A stretch of DNA of 64,000 nt from positions 46,786 through 110,785 of the forward strand of contig NZ_JACCJY010000025.1 of the NCBI RefSeq assembly GCF_014596085.1, read 5' to 3'. This DNA is from Azospirillum tabaci. Lineage in GTDB: Bacteria; Pseudomonadota; Alphaproteobacteria; Azospirillales; Azospirillaceae. The position numbers and the translations under genes are program-made. The notes beneath the pieces were generated by a model, which ran no database searches, had not been told where the DNA came from, and saw only the letters and a program-made list of their open reading frames with translations. Numbering within the stretch: position 1 is the stretch's first letter; each line of letters begins with the position of its first letter. This document shows positions 1 through 8,348 of the stretch, one piece after another.

Positions 1-428
1 ACCACCGTGTCCGCCGGCTCGACGAGTTGCTGGCCGAATCCGACATCGTGACGTTCCACTGCCCGCTGACGCCGGAGACCCGCGGACTGATCGACGCAGA
101 ATTCCTGGCGAAGCTGAAGCCCGGCGCCTTGCTGGTCAACACGGCGCGCGGCGAGATGTTCGCCGGGCTGGATCCGCTGGAATCGGCGCTGCGCAGCGGC
201 CAGCTCGCCGCCGTGGGAACGGACGTGCTGCCGACCGAACCGCCCGCCCCTCACCCGCTGCTGGACGCTTGGCGCCGGCGGGAGTCCTGGCTGGAAGGCC
301 GTCTCGTGGTCACGCCGCACAACGCCTTCCATTCCGACGAGGCGGCGATCGAGATGCGGCGCAACGCCGCCGAAACCGCCCGCCTGTTCCTGGAGGATGG
401 GGTTCTGCGCAACCGCATCCTGCCCTGA
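1..428 (+). CDS. D-2-hydroxyacid dehydrogenase, C-terminal part (cut by window edge)
   Basis: The open frame runs in from the left edge, so the true start lies outside; the visible ~141 residues are the second half of a D-isomer-specific 2-hydroxyacid dehydrogenase (NAD-dependent reduction of a 2-oxoacid, cytosolic). Visible hallmarks are the stretch around 'KPGALLVNTARGE' (NAD-domain signature containing the substrate-binding Arg), 'AAVGTDVLPTEPP' with the conserved Asp/Glu region, and 'VVTPHNAF' carrying the catalytic His. It ends 8 bp before the convergent end of the next gene. Substrate cannot be told from this piece. Because the neighbours form a sulfonate locus, an (S)-sulfolactate dehydrogenase (SlcC-like, same family) is a reasonable inference; phosphoglycerate, glyoxylate or other hydroxyacid reductase are alternatives. 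Confidence 0.85.
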   Translation, partial: HRVRRLDELLAESDIVTFHCPLTPETRGLIDAEFLAKLKPGALLVNTARGEMFAGLDPLESALRSGQLAAVGTDVLPTEPPAPHPLLDAWRRRESWLEGRLVVTPHNAFHSDEAAIEMRRNAAETARLFLEDGVLRNRILP

Positions 429-435
429 TCCCCCG

Positions 436-1503
436 TCAGGCCCCCAGGAAGGCCGGAACGTCGAGGCCGAGCGCGCCCCCGATGTCGTGCAGGGCGCGCA
501 CGGTGTCGGGGTCGAGCGTGATGCCACGCTCCGCCGCTTGCGCCCGGCTTTGCCGCTCCGGCCCGCCGGGCACGAGAACACCGTCACCCCCGGGCACCGG
601 CGGGGTGTCCTGGATGTGGTCCAGCACCGCATCGGTCAGCGCCCGCCAGCCGCCGTTCTCCGCGTCGGCCACCCGCGCCGGGTCGATCAGAAAGGCCAGC
701 GCGTTGTTCACCACCCGTCCGGGGCGGAGATTCTCCGGCAGGGCCGGCAACCCGCCGGCCAAGGCCCCGGCGAGGATCTCGCAGGCGAGCGCCAGCCCGT
801 AGCCCTTATGGCCGCCGAAGGGCAGGATGGCGCCGGTCGGGTCGCGGAACATCACGCCGGGGTCGCGCGTCGGCGCGCCCCGCTCGTCGATCAGCAGGCC
901 GTCGGCGACCTCCTTGCCGGAGGCCGCGGCGACGCGGCACTTGTTGGCCGCCACCGCGCTGGTCGCGAAGTCCAGCAGGAAAGGCGGATGGCCCGGTGTG
1001 GCGGGAACGGCGATGCAGATCGGGTTGGTGCCCAGCCGCGGCCGCCCGCCGCCATGGGGTGCGGCCAGCGGCCGGCTGACCACATTGACGAAGAAGACCC
1101 CGATCAACCCCGCGTCGATGCACTGCTCGCCGTAGGAGCCGACCCGCCCGATGTGGTGGGCGTTGCGCAGGGCGAGCACGCAGGCCCCGCCCGCCTTGGC
1201 CCGCGCGACGGCGAGGTCCGTCGCCTCCCGCGCGATCACCTGCCCATAGCCGACCTCCCCATCCACCACCAGGAACGGCGCCTCGTCGCGGACGATGCGG
1301 GCGTGACGGTTGGGTTGCAGATGGCCCAGCTCCAGGCTCTTCGCGTAGACGGCGATCTGGCACACGCCGTGGCTGGCGTGGCCGGTGGCATCGGAGTCCA
1401 CGAGGTTGGCGGCGACGACGGCCGCCTCCTCCGGGCTGCTTCCGGACCGCTGCAGGATGGCGTCGAGCAGAGCCACCAGACGGTCCGCCGCGTAAGGTCC
1501 CAT
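436..1503 (-). CDS. Malate/L-lactate dehydrogenase family oxidoreductase (Ldh2/ComC type)
   Basis: The 355-residue length is normal for the malate/L-lactate/ureidoglycolate/sulfolactate dehydrogenase family, an NAD(P)-dependent oxidoreductase fold unrelated to classical MDH/LDH. Family landmarks are 'GHASHGV' (residues 41-47), the 'NAHHIGRVG' segment (114-122) with the catalytic His, 'LLDFATSAVA' and 'GGHKGYGLA' (230-238). The start is 2 bp downstream of the stop of the preceding PLP-enzyme gene, so the two are almost certainly co-transcribed. The family includes ComC, the (R)-sulfolactate dehydrogenase. Next to a sulfonate transporter and a 2-hydroxyacid dehydrogenase of the SlcC family this makes a sulfolactate role attractive, but malate or ureidoglycolate as substrate cannot be excluded from sequence. 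Confidence 0.88.
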   Translation of the reverse strand: MGPYAADRLVALLDAILQRSGSSPEEAAVVAANLVDSDATGHASHGVCQIAVYAKSLELGHLQPNRHARIVRDEAPFLVVDGEVGYGQVIAREATDLAVARAKAGGACVLALRNAHHIGRVGSYGEQCIDAGLIGVFFVNVVSRPLAAPHGGGRPRLGTNPICIAVPATPGHPPFLLDFATSAVAANKCRVAAASGKEVADGLLIDERGAPTRDPGVMFRDPTGAILPFGGHKGYGLALACEILAGALAGGLPALPENLRPGRVVNNALAFLIDPARVADAENGGWRALTDAVLDHIQDTPPVPGGDGVLVPGGPERQSRAQAAERGITLDPDTVRALHDIGGALGLDVPAFLGA

Positions 1504-1505
1504 CC

Positions 1506-2747
1506 TCAGAACACCGAGTAGTCGATGGGCTGGTGGCGGTCGAGTGTCCGGTGAACCGGCGGCAGCGGGTATTTCAGCCCGGTCGCGCAGTTGAACAGCA
1601 CCGCGCGCTCGTCGCGGCCCACCCGCCCGTCGGCCAGCGCCTGCTTGTAGGCGGCGTAGGTCGCCGCACCCTCCGGGCAGAGCAGGAAGCCTTCCTCCCG
1701 CGCCGCCTCGTCCAGGGCCGACTGGATGGCCTCGTCCGGCACCGCCACGGCGAAGCCGCCGCTCTCCCGCACGGCGCGCAGGATCAGGAAATCGCCGACC
1801 GCCTGCGGCACGCGGATGCCGGACGCGATGGTGTGGGCATCCTGCCAGCGCGGGGCGTGCTCCTCCCCCGCCTCATAGGCGCGGACCATCGGGGCGCAGC
1901 CGGCGGCCTGCACGGCAACCATGCGCGGGCGCTTGGACCCGATGAAGCCGATGGCCTCCAGCTCCGCAAAGGCCTTCCACATGCCGATCAGCCCGGTGCC
2001 GCCGCCGGTCGGATAGAAGATGACGTCCGGCACCTCCCAGCCGAGTTGCTCGGCCAGTTCCAGGCCCATGGTCTTCTTGCCCTCGATCCGGTAGGGCTCC
2101 TTCAGGGTGGAAACGTCGAACCAGCCGGCTTTGGCCTTCCCCTCCCCCACGATCTTGCCGCAGTCGTCGATCAGCCCGTTGACGCGGTAGACGGTGGCGC
2201 CCTGGAGTTCGATCTCGGAGACGTTGACCTCCGGCGTGTCCTCCGGACAGAAGATCGTCGTCTTGATGCCCGCCCGCGTCGCGTAGGCGGCCAGCGCCGC
2301 GCCGGCGTTGCCGTTGGTCGGCATGGCCATGTGCCTGATGCCGAAGGCCTTCGCCATGGACACCGCCATGACCAGCCCGCGCGCCTTGAAGGAACCGGTG
2401 GGCAGACGCCCCTCGTCCTTCACCAGCAGTTCCGCCGCCCCCAGCTTCGCGGCGAGCTTGGGCAGCGCGACCAGCGGGGTCACCGCCTCGCCCAGGCTGA
2501 CGATGTCCTGCACCCGGCGCACCGGCAGCAGCTCGCGATAGCGCCACAGGTCCTGCGGGCGTTCGGCCAGCGCGTCCTTGGTCAGCGCGCCGCGCACCCC
2601 CTCCAGGTCGTAGCGGACCAGCAACGGCTTGCCGGCCTTGGACAGGTTGTGGACGGTGTCGGCCTCGTACCGCTCGCCGGTGTAGGCGCATTCCAGATGC
2701 GTGACGAAGGTCGGGCGCTCGGTGGTCAGGTTGCTGTCGAAAGGCAC
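1506..2747 (-). CDS. Threonine synthase-like PLP-dependent enzyme
   Basis: This is a fold-type II PLP enzyme closest to threonine synthase (about 413 residues). The PLP lysine is in 'LPTGSFKARG' (K121 from the chosen start), and the glycine-rich phosphate loop 'YPTGGGTGLIG' and the 'NGNAGAALAAYA' motif are present. The N-terminal 'THLECAYTGERYEAD' resembles the Cys-containing start of the threonine synthase subfamily related to archaeal cysteate synthase. I chose the GTG at 2747 because AAGGAA lies just upstream; the open frame to 2840 runs through the GC-rich repeat and is not supported. The gene is 2 bp upstream of the malate/lactate-family gene. Threonine formation from phosphohomoserine is the default call; a role with sulfonated amino acids (cysteate) is only an inference from context. 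Confidence 0.82.
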   Translation of the reverse strand: MPFDSNLTTERPTFVTHLECAYTGERYEADTVHNLSKAGKPLLVRYDLEGVRGALTKDALAERPQDLWRYRELLPVRRVQDIVSLGEAVTPLVALPKLAAKLGAAELLVKDEGRLPTGSFKARGLVMAVSMAKAFGIRHMAMPTNGNAGAALAAYATRAGIKTTIFCPEDTPEVNVSEIELQGATVYRVNGLIDDCGKIVGEGKAKAGWFDVSTLKEPYRIEGKKTMGLELAEQLGWEVPDVIFYPTGGGTGLIGMWKAFAELEAIGFIGSKRPRMVAVQAAGCAPMVRAYEAGEEHAPRWQDAHTIASGIRVPQAVGDFLILRAVRESGGFAVAVPDEAIQSALDEAAREEGFLLCPEGAATYAAYKQALADGRVGRDERAVLFNCATGLKYPLPPVHRTLDRHQPIDYSVF

Positions 2748-2770
2748 GGATGGATTTCCTTGCTGAAGCA

Positions 2771-2914
2771 TCCCCTCTCCCGCCCCGGGAGAGGGTGCCC
2801 GCGAAGCGGGCGGGTGAGGGTCGCGCAAGGATCGAACCACCGATCCTCGCCGATACCCTCACCCGCCCGCCGCGGAGCGGCGGGTCCCTCCCTCTCCCGG
2901 GGCGGGAGAGGGGA
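2771..2914. repeat. Large REP-like inverted repeat between ABC permease and PLP-enzyme genes
   Basis: Two arms (about 2771-2820 and 2856-2914) are imperfect reverse complements. Each contains its own small palindrome of the form CCCTCTCCC-GGGAGAGGG plus a 'gcgggtgaggg' tail. The 35-bp spacer is not palindromic. The whole sits between co-oriented genes, so on RNA it would fold into a strong cruciform-like hairpin, fitting a REP/BIME-type element or a processing/attenuation structure. There is no T-run, so a simple intrinsic terminator is unlikely. Confidence 0.7.
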
Positions 2915-2922
2915 TTTGGTTG

Positions 2923-3819
2923 CTAGCGGACCATGCCCCACTTGCGGACGGTGTGGGTCTCGATCCAACGGAAGACGACGTTCTCGACGACGAGGCCGAT
3001 CAGGATGACGGTGACGAGGCCGGCGAACACCTTGTCGATGTACAGCTCGTTGCGGTTCTGGAAGATGAACCAGCCCAGCCCGCCCTTGCCCGACGAGACG
3101 CCGAACACCAGCTCCGCCGCGATCAGCGTGCGCCAGGCGAAGGCCCAGCCGACCTTCAGCCCGGTCAGGATTGCCGGAAAGGCCGCCGGAATCAGCATGG
3201 TGACGACGTAGCGGATGCCGGTCAGCCCATAATTCCGCCCGGCCATGCGCAGCGTCTCCGACACCGACGTGAAGCCGGCGTGCGTGTTCAGCGCCAGCGG
3301 CCACAGCACCGCGTGGACCAGAACGAAGGTCAGGCTGACCGCCCCCAGCCCGAACCACAGCATGGCGATGGGCAGCAGCGCGATGGCCGGAAGGGGGTTG
3401 AACATCGAGGTCAGGGTGGACAGCACATCGTTGCCGATCCGCGTGGACACCGCGAAGCTGGTCAGCAGCACGGCCAAGACCACGGCGATGGCGTAGCCCT
3501 TCAGCAGCACCGACAGCGACACCCAGGCCATCGACAGCAGGTTCTCCCGCCAGATCCCCTCCCACAGCGCCGTGACGGTGGCGGTGAAGGTGGGGAACAT
3601 CAGCGGGTTGTTCTGCCACGTCGCGGCGATTTGCCAGAGCAGCGCCACCGCCGCCAGAACGGCGAAGCGGCGGAGCGCTGTGATGTTGCCGATCCGCTCC
3701 CACAGGGACAGCGGGCGGGCCACATCGCCGATGGGGCCGGTGGTGGCGACCGTCCGCTCATACTCCGGGCGGACGGGTGGCACCCGGCGGCCCTCCGGCG
3801 CCAAGGACAAGCCGCTCAT
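2923..3819 (-). CDS. Sulfonate/nitrate/taurine-type ABC transporter permease
   Basis: This is a 298-residue inner-membrane permease of the TauC/SsuC family. Six hydrophobic segments are visible, starting at 'FAVLAAVALLWQIAATW'. The cytoplasmic EAA loop that docks the ATPase is recognisable as 'ETLRMAGRNYGLTGIRYVV...PAILTGLKVGWAFAW'. Its start codon overlaps the stop of the upstream ATPase gene by 4 bp (ATGA), so translation is coupled. Together with the ATPase and binding protein it forms a complete importer. Sulfonate-type substrate is inferred from family and from the TauD-like neighbour; nitrate, cyanate or pyrimidine precursors are the other substrates of this family. Confidence 0.93.
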   Translation of the reverse strand: MSGLSLAPEGRRVPPVRPEYERTVATTGPIGDVARPLSLWERIGNITALRRFAVLAAVALLWQIAATWQNNPLMFPTFTATVTALWEGIWRENLLSMAWVSLSVLLKGYAIAVVLAVLLTSFAVSTRIGNDVLSTLTSMFNPLPAIALLPIAMLWFGLGAVSLTFVLVHAVLWPLALNTHAGFTSVSETLRMAGRNYGLTGIRYVVTMLIPAAFPAILTGLKVGWAFAWRTLIAAELVFGVSSGKGGLGWFIFQNRNELYIDKVFAGLVTVILIGLVVENVVFRWIETHTVRKWGMVR

Positions 3820-4664
3820 GAACTTGCCCCCTTCACCGTTTCCACCTCGTCGGCGAACAGCATGGTGTGGATGCGCTGGGCTGTGTCCTGGAACGCCGGG
3901 CTGCCCACGGCGAAATGGTCGTAACCGTCGCAGTTCAGCTCCGCCTTCACCTGCCCGGGATGCGGCGACAGCACGAGGATGCGCGAGCCGACAACCAGTG
4001 CCTCCTCGATGGAGTGGGTGACGAACAGCACGGTGAAGCGCAGATCGTCCCAGAGCTGGAGCAGCTCCTCCTGCATCTTGCGGCGCGTCAGCGCGTCCAG
4101 CGCCGCGAAGGGCTCGTCCATCAGCAGAATGTCCGGCTCCATCGCCATGGCGCGGGCGATGGCGACGCGCTGCTTCATCCCGCCCGACAGCATGTGCGGA
4201 TGCACGTCGGCGAACTTGGACAGATTCACCCGCTCGATGCAGTCCAGCGCCTTCTCCTCGGCCTCCCGGCGCGACGCCTTGCCGCTGGCGAGCAGCGGGA
4301 ACATGACGTTCTGCTTGACCGTCTTCCAGGGCGGGAGCTGGTCGAACTCCTGGAACACCATCATGCGGTCCGGCCCCGGACCGGTCACCGCCCGCCCGTT
4401 CAGGCGGATGGCGCCCTCCACCGGCGCCAGGAAGCCGCCCACCGCCTTCAGCAAGGAGGACTTGCCGCAGCCGGACGGCCCCAGCAGGACGTAGCGCTCC
4501 GCCTGGAAAACCTGGAAATCGACGCGGTAGGTCGCGGTCACCAGATGGCGGCGCGTCTTGTACTGGAGCGTCACGCCGGACACGTCCAGCAGCGGGCGCT
4601 CGGACACGCTAGCGCTGTCCACACCGTCGGTGTCGACGCTGGCGGGATAGGTGAAGGCGTTCAT
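3816..4664 (-). CDS. Sulfonate/nitrate/taurine-type ABC transporter ATP-binding protein
   Basis: This is a 282-residue ATPase subunit of the TauB/SsuB family. Walker A 'GPSGCGKSS' (62-70), signature 'LSGGMKQR' (159-166), Walker B 'ILLMDEP' (179-185) and the D-loop 'AALD' are intact, followed by the H-loop 'VTHS'. The N-terminal ~25 residues are an extension with no recognisable motif. The gene starts 4 bp after the stop of the binding-protein gene and overlaps the permease gene by 4 bp, giving an operon order of binding protein, ATPase, permease. It would energise import through the permease at the inner membrane. Confidence 0.95.
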   Translation of the reverse strand: MNAFTYPASVDTDGVDSASVSERPLLDVSGVTLQYKTRRHLVTATYRVDFQVFQAERYVLLGPSGCGKSSLLKAVGGFLAPVEGAIRLNGRAVTGPGPDRMMVFQEFDQLPPWKTVKQNVMFPLLASGKASRREAEEKALDCIERVNLSKFADVHPHMLSGGMKQRVAIARAMAMEPDILLMDEPFAALDALTRRKMQEELLQLWDDLRFTVLFVTHSIEEALVVGSRILVLSPHPGQVKAELNCDGYDHFAVGSPAFQDTAQRIHTMLFADEVETVKGASS

Positions 4665-4668
4665 CGCA

Positions 4669-5691
4669 TCAGCTCCCGGTTTCGCCGTGCAGGTCTTCGA
4701 AGAAGAGATCCTTCCAGGAGGCTGGCTTGTTCTTTATGGCGCCGACCTTGTGCATGAAGTCGGCGAAGACCCCGACGCGGGCGGGGGCGACAGTGAACTG
4801 GTTGTCCGGATCGTCGAGGATGCTGATGACGAAGGCCTTGTCGAGATCGCCCCGGTTCTGCGCCAGATAGATGTCCGCCGCCGCGGAGTGGTCGGCGTTG
4901 ATGACGTCCATCGCCTCCTTCAGCGCACCGAGGAAGGCCTGATAGGTCTTAGGATTCTTGGTGCGGAAGGCTTCCTTCGCCCAGATCAGGTTGAAGGTGT
5001 GCGGCCCGCCCAGCACGTCGTAGGAGCTGAAGACCTTGTGGATCTTCGGGTTGCGCAGTTGCTGGTACTGGAACGGCGGGCCGGAGATGTGGCCGGTGAT
5101 CTCCGACGAGCCGGACAGCAGGGCGGCGGTGGCGTCGGGGTGCGGCAGCGAGACGGTCAGCTTGTCGAGCGCGTCGAACTTGCCCTCCCCGAACTCCTTC
5201 TCCACGGCCATCTGGAGCACGCGGGCCTGGACGCCGACCTTCACCGCCGGCAGGGCGATCTTGTCCTTGTCGGTGAAGTCCTTGAGCGTCTTGACGTTCG
5301 TGTTTGTGGTGGTCAGGAACAGCGGCATGCTGTTCAGGGCGGCGATGGCCTTGACGTTGGCGTTGCCCTTGGTGCGGTCCCAGATGGTCAGCAGCGGACC
5401 GACGCCCGCCGACCCCAGATCGATGCTGTCCGACAGCAGCGCGTCGTTCATCGCCGCGCCGCCGGATAGCTGCACCCACTCCACATTGATGTCGAGACCC
5501 AGCTCCTTGCCGTGCTTCTCGATCAGCTTCTGGTGGCGCAGCACATGCAGCGGCAGATAACCCAGCCCGTACTGTTCGGCGATCCGTATCCGGCCTTCCG
5601 CCGCCGCCGGACCGGCCAGCGCTGCGGCGGCAAGCCCCAGCCCTGCCAAGGCGCAGAGCGCGTGGCGGATGACACGTCCAGGGTGGAACAT
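4669..5691 (-). CDS. ABC transporter periplasmic substrate-binding protein (SsuA/TauA family)
   Basis: This 340-residue protein has a clear signal peptide (positively charged 'MFHPGRVIRH' then a hydrophobic run ending 'AGPAAAEG'). The mature part begins 'RIRIAEQYGLGYLPLHVL', the typical start of the NMT1/SsuA-like periplasmic binding fold. It is the first gene of a tight operon with the ATPase (4-bp gap) and permease. It is about as similar in layout to the second binding protein at 7088-8125 as paralogues are: both share 'QYGL.YLPL', 'DATAAL.SG..EITGH' and 'NPDI/PDNQF'-like endings. Substrate is probably an organosulfonate or sulfate ester by context. Confidence 0.92.
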   Translation of the reverse strand: MFHPGRVIRHALCALAGLGLAAAALAGPAAAEGRIRIAEQYGLGYLPLHVLRHQKLIEKHGKELGLDINVEWVQLSGGAAMNDALLSDSIDLGSAGVGPLLTIWDRTKGNANVKAIAALNSMPLFLTTTNTNVKTLKDFTDKDKIALPAVKVGVQARVLQMAVEKEFGEGKFDALDKLTVSLPHPDATAALLSGSSEITGHISGPPFQYQQLRNPKIHKVFSSYDVLGGPHTFNLIWAKEAFRTKNPKTYQAFLGALKEAMDVINADHSAAADIYLAQNRGDLDKAFVISILDDPDNQFTVAPARVGVFADFMHKVGAIKNKPASWKDLFFEDLHGETGS

Positions 5692-5903
5692 ACGAACCTC
5701 CGAAAATTTTACCTAATCTCTAGTAGGAAAATGACACCACGATTCCACGAATGATTCAACAGCGAAAATAGACATTAATTACTAATTCATTTTGTTATAT
5801 ATGGCCGCAGAAGATGCGAAGCCGGCATACACGTCCGCCGGCTCCGCGTCGATCCAGTGCGGCATTGGGGGGCGTGGACCACCCATGCCGCACCAGACGA
5901 ACG
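5692..5903. other. Intergenic region between dioxygenase and binding-protein genes
   Basis: This stretch of 212 bp is noticeably AT-rich for this genome (for example 'aaaattttacctaatctctag' upstream of 5691). No coding frame is convincing. It probably holds the promoter of the binding-protein/ATPase/permease operon, implying that the operon can be transcribed separately from the dioxygenase gene. I see no clear terminator hairpin. Confidence 0.4.
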
Positions 5904-6806
5904 TCAGGCGGCGAGGCTCGGCTTGCGGCCGAGCACGCGGGTCACACTGGGACGGCCATCGACGCCGACCACCACATCGCCGGCCACCGTCGTGCGGCGG
6001 ACGACGCGGGGACGGTCACCGTAATCGTCGACGGCGCGGTGGATGGTGGCGCGGTTGTCCCAGATCGCCACATCACCCGGCGACCAATGCCAGCGCACCG
6101 TGTTTTCCGGACGGGTGGCGTGGTCGGTGAAGATGCCGATCAACCGATTGGAATCGGAGGTGCCGAAGCCGACCAGCCGTTGCAGGAAATGCCCGACCAG
6201 CAGCGTGCGCTCACCGGTCACCGGATGCACGGACACCAGCGGATGGTCCGTCTCGTAGACGGTCGAGGTGAAGACCTCGTTGAAGCGCTTCAGCCCGTCC
6301 TCGCGGACGTTTCCACGGTCGCCCACATAATCGTACTGGTTGGTGTGGATCGCCCGCAGCTTGTCGGCCAGGTCGCGCAACGGCTCCGGCAGTTCGGCGT
6401 AGGCCGCCACCGTGTTGCCCCACAGCGTGTCGCCGCCACGGTCCGGCAGTTCATGCGGGCGCAGGATGGTGATGCTGGGATAATCGCCGAGGAAGGTGAT
6501 GTCGGCGTGCCAGGAGCTGGCGCGTTCCCCGCGGGAGCCGTCCACATCCAAGATGCCTTCGGTCCCATCGAGCGACGGGACGGTCGGATGGCCGACCAGC
6601 GTGCCCCACAACCGCCCGAACGCCTCCTGCTGGGCATCGTCGATGTGGTGCTGGTCGCGGACGAAGATCACCTTGTGCTCGTAAACGGCGTCCTGGATCA
6701 CCTTCAGCACCGCCGGGTGCAGGTCGCCGGACAGGGTGACGCCGCGCAGTTCGGCGCCGATGTTGCCGTTGATGGGCTTGATGTGGAAACCGCTGGGAAG
6801 GCTCAT
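5904..6806 (-). CDS. TauD/TfdA-family Fe(II)/2-oxoglutarate dioxygenase
   Basis: This 300-residue member of the taurine/alkylsulfatase dioxygenase family oxygenates a sulfonate or sulfate ester carbon, releasing sulfite or sulfate with 2-oxoglutarate as co-substrate. The iron-binding facial triad is visible as 'SWHADITF' (H100, D102) and 'NRATIHRA' (H256), with the 2-oxoglutarate-binding Arg in 'DRPRVVRR' a dozen residues later. The ATG at 6806 is preferred because 'AAAGGAG' precedes it; the frame upstream to 7019 crosses the next small gene and is not supported. Genes on both sides encode sulfonate-type binding proteins, so a role in acquiring sulfur from an organosulfur compound is likely. 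Confidence 0.92.
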   Translation of the reverse strand: MSLPSGFHIKPINGNIGAELRGVTLSGDLHPAVLKVIQDAVYEHKVIFVRDQHHIDDAQQEAFGRLWGTLVGHPTVPSLDGTEGILDVDGSRGERASSWHADITFLGDYPSITILRPHELPDRGGDTLWGNTVAAYAELPEPLRDLADKLRAIHTNQYDYVGDRGNVREDGLKRFNEVFTSTVYETDHPLVSVHPVTGERTLLVGHFLQRLVGFGTSDSNRLIGIFTDHATRPENTVRWHWSPGDVAIWDNRATIHRAVDDYGDRPRVVRRTTVAGDVVVGVDGRPSVTRVLGRKPSLAA

Positions 6807-6886
6807 CGGACAGGCTCCTTTGGGAAGGCGGAAGGAACGGACAAGCGGAAGGGCTGGCTGAGAAGCGGGTGGAAAGCGGCCGCCCG

Positions 6887-7084
6887 TCAGGCGGCGCGGA
6901 GCCAGGCGAGCAGAGCGACGGCGCCGAAGGCCAGCAGCACGAAGGCCACCGACAGGCTGTGGAGACGCCGCAGATCGAGCGAGGGATCGGTCTCGCCGGG
7001 ATTGGACATGAGCAGCCACAACGCCATGGCCTCTGGAAATGGCAGGCAGATCAACTCCACCGGCGGTTCACGGTCGCTGGTCAT
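6887..7084 (-). CDS. Small single-pass membrane protein, unknown
   Basis: This 65-residue frame fits exactly between the second binding-protein gene (stop at 7088) and the dioxygenase gene. Its start lies 3 bp after the upstream stop, as in a coupled operon. The N-terminal half is polar and the C-terminal ~20 residues form one hydrophobic helix ('LSVAFVLLAFGAVALLAW') ending in a short Arg-containing tail, so it could be tail-anchored in the membrane. I do not recognise a family. The position argues for a real gene linked to sulfonate uptake; against it, the reverse strand also has an open frame here, as expected for high-GC DNA. Confidence 0.5.
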   Translation of the reverse strand: MTSDREPPVELICLPFPEAMALWLLMSNPGETDPSLDLRRLHSLSVAFVLLAFGAVALLAWLRAA

Positions 7085-7087
7085 GGA

Positions 7088-8125
7088 TCAGCTCCCCGTT
7101 TCGCTGTGCAGGATCGGGAGGGTGTAGTCCTTCCACGAGGCCGGCTTGGTCTTGATCGAGCCGACGCGGTGCATGTAGTCGGCGATCACGCCGGTGTTGT
7201 GCGGGATTTGGGAATAGCTGATGTCGGGGTTGTTGAGCAGCGCCACGACCTCGTCCTGGGTCAGCTTGCTGCGCTCCTCCGCCAGATAGATGCGGGCGGC
7301 CTCGGCCTTGTCGCGCTTGATCAGCGCGAAGCCGTCGCCCATCGCCTTCACCACGGCGGCGGTGAGTTTCGGGTTCTCATCGTAGAATTTCTGCGTGGTG
7401 TAGCTCAGCACCAGCGTCGCCTCGCCGATCACGTCGCGCGAATTGAAGATGCGGTGGACGTTCGGGTGGGCGAGTTGGAGAGTGCCGTAGGTCGGCGTGG
7501 TGACGTGGCCGGTGATTTCCGTCTTGCCGGAAACCAGCGCCGCGGTGGCGTCCGGCGGGCTGAGCGGCGTGGTCAGCGCTTCGAAATCGTAATGATGCCC
7601 CGGCCCGAATTCCTTCTCCGCGGCGATCTGAAGTACGACCGAGTTGATCGAGACCTTCACCGCCGGCACCGCGATGCGATCCTTGTCGGTCAGGTCGCGG
7701 ATGCTGCGGACGTTGGGGTTGTTGCTGTTGATCCAGAAGGCGGAAGAGTCCAGCCCCGAGATGGCCTTCACGCCAATGCCGCCCCGCGTCCTGTCCCAGG
7801 CTGCCAGAAGCGGCGAGATGCCGGCGGAGACGATCTGTGCGTTGCCGCTCAGCAGCGCGTCGTTGGCGGCCACGCCGCCGTTCAGAACGAGCCAATTGAC
7901 CTTGACCGGCCCGATCCCCTCCGCCGCGGCGTATTTTTCGATCAGCCCCTGATTCTTGGCGACCATCAGCGGCAGGTAGCTCAGCCCGTACTGGATGGCG
8001 ATGGTCAGGTCCGTCGCCTCGGCCCGCGCCCCACCGGGAGAGACGAGGGCCATGCCCGCCGCCAGGGTCATGCCGAGAAAAGCCCGTCTTGCGGTGTATC
8101 CGAGCCATTTCACATCCGCTGTCAT
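7088..8125 (-). CDS. Second ABC substrate-binding protein (TauA/SsuA family), probable Tat signal
   Basis: This 345-residue periplasmic binding protein is paralogous to the one at 4669-5691. The ATG at 8125 follows 'GGGAGG' at good spacing and is preferred to the upstream ATG at 8170. The leader reads 'YTARRAFLGMTLAAGMALV', a twin-arginine pair followed by a hydrophobic segment and 'GGARAEA', suggesting Tat export. The mature part starts 'DLTIAIQYGLSYLPLMVA'. No second ATPase/permease pair accompanies it in the window, so it may share the 2923-4664 transporter and widen its substrate range. It is the first gene of the transcript with the 65-residue protein and the dioxygenase. Confidence 0.9.
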   Translation of the reverse strand: MTADVKWLGYTARRAFLGMTLAAGMALVSPGGARAEATDLTIAIQYGLSYLPLMVAKNQGLIEKYAAAEGIGPVKVNWLVLNGGVAANDALLSGNAQIVSAGISPLLAAWDRTRGGIGVKAISGLDSSAFWINSNNPNVRSIRDLTDKDRIAVPAVKVSINSVVLQIAAEKEFGPGHHYDFEALTTPLSPPDATAALVSGKTEITGHVTTPTYGTLQLAHPNVHRIFNSRDVIGEATLVLSYTTQKFYDENPKLTAAVVKAMGDGFALIKRDKAEAARIYLAEERSKLTQDEVVALLNNPDISYSQIPHNTGVIADYMHRVGSIKTKPASWKDYTLPILHSETGS

Positions 8126-8348
8126 CGAAGCCTCCCGAGATGGCGCCGCCGAGGTTGATTTACCCCCCAATCACACCAACCGATCGGCGCCCTGTCAAAC
8201 AAAATCTACTGATATGATAGATTTATGAAATTTTAATAAACAAATATTTTTCGTCATTTTTGGCCTTTCCTGTCCAGTAGGCCGCGACGTCACGAAGAAG
8301 GCGCTCCGGCCGCTTCCACCGGACGATTTCGGGGTTTGTCCGCGCACG
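8126..8348 (-). promoter_or_regulatory. AT-rich upstream region of the sulfonate-utilisation operon
   Basis: The segment around 8195-8260 is strongly AT-rich compared with flanks ('atgatagatttatgaaatttt'), as expected for the promoter of the minus-strand operon beginning at 8125. I cannot assign -35/-10 boxes or a CysB/Cbl-type operator with confidence. No coding frame is supported here. Confidence 0.4.

Noticed and set aside
8126..8348. A riboswitch upstream of the second binding-protein gene
   Set aside because: The leader is AT-rich without the conserved stems of any riboswitch class I know, and the distance to the gene is short.
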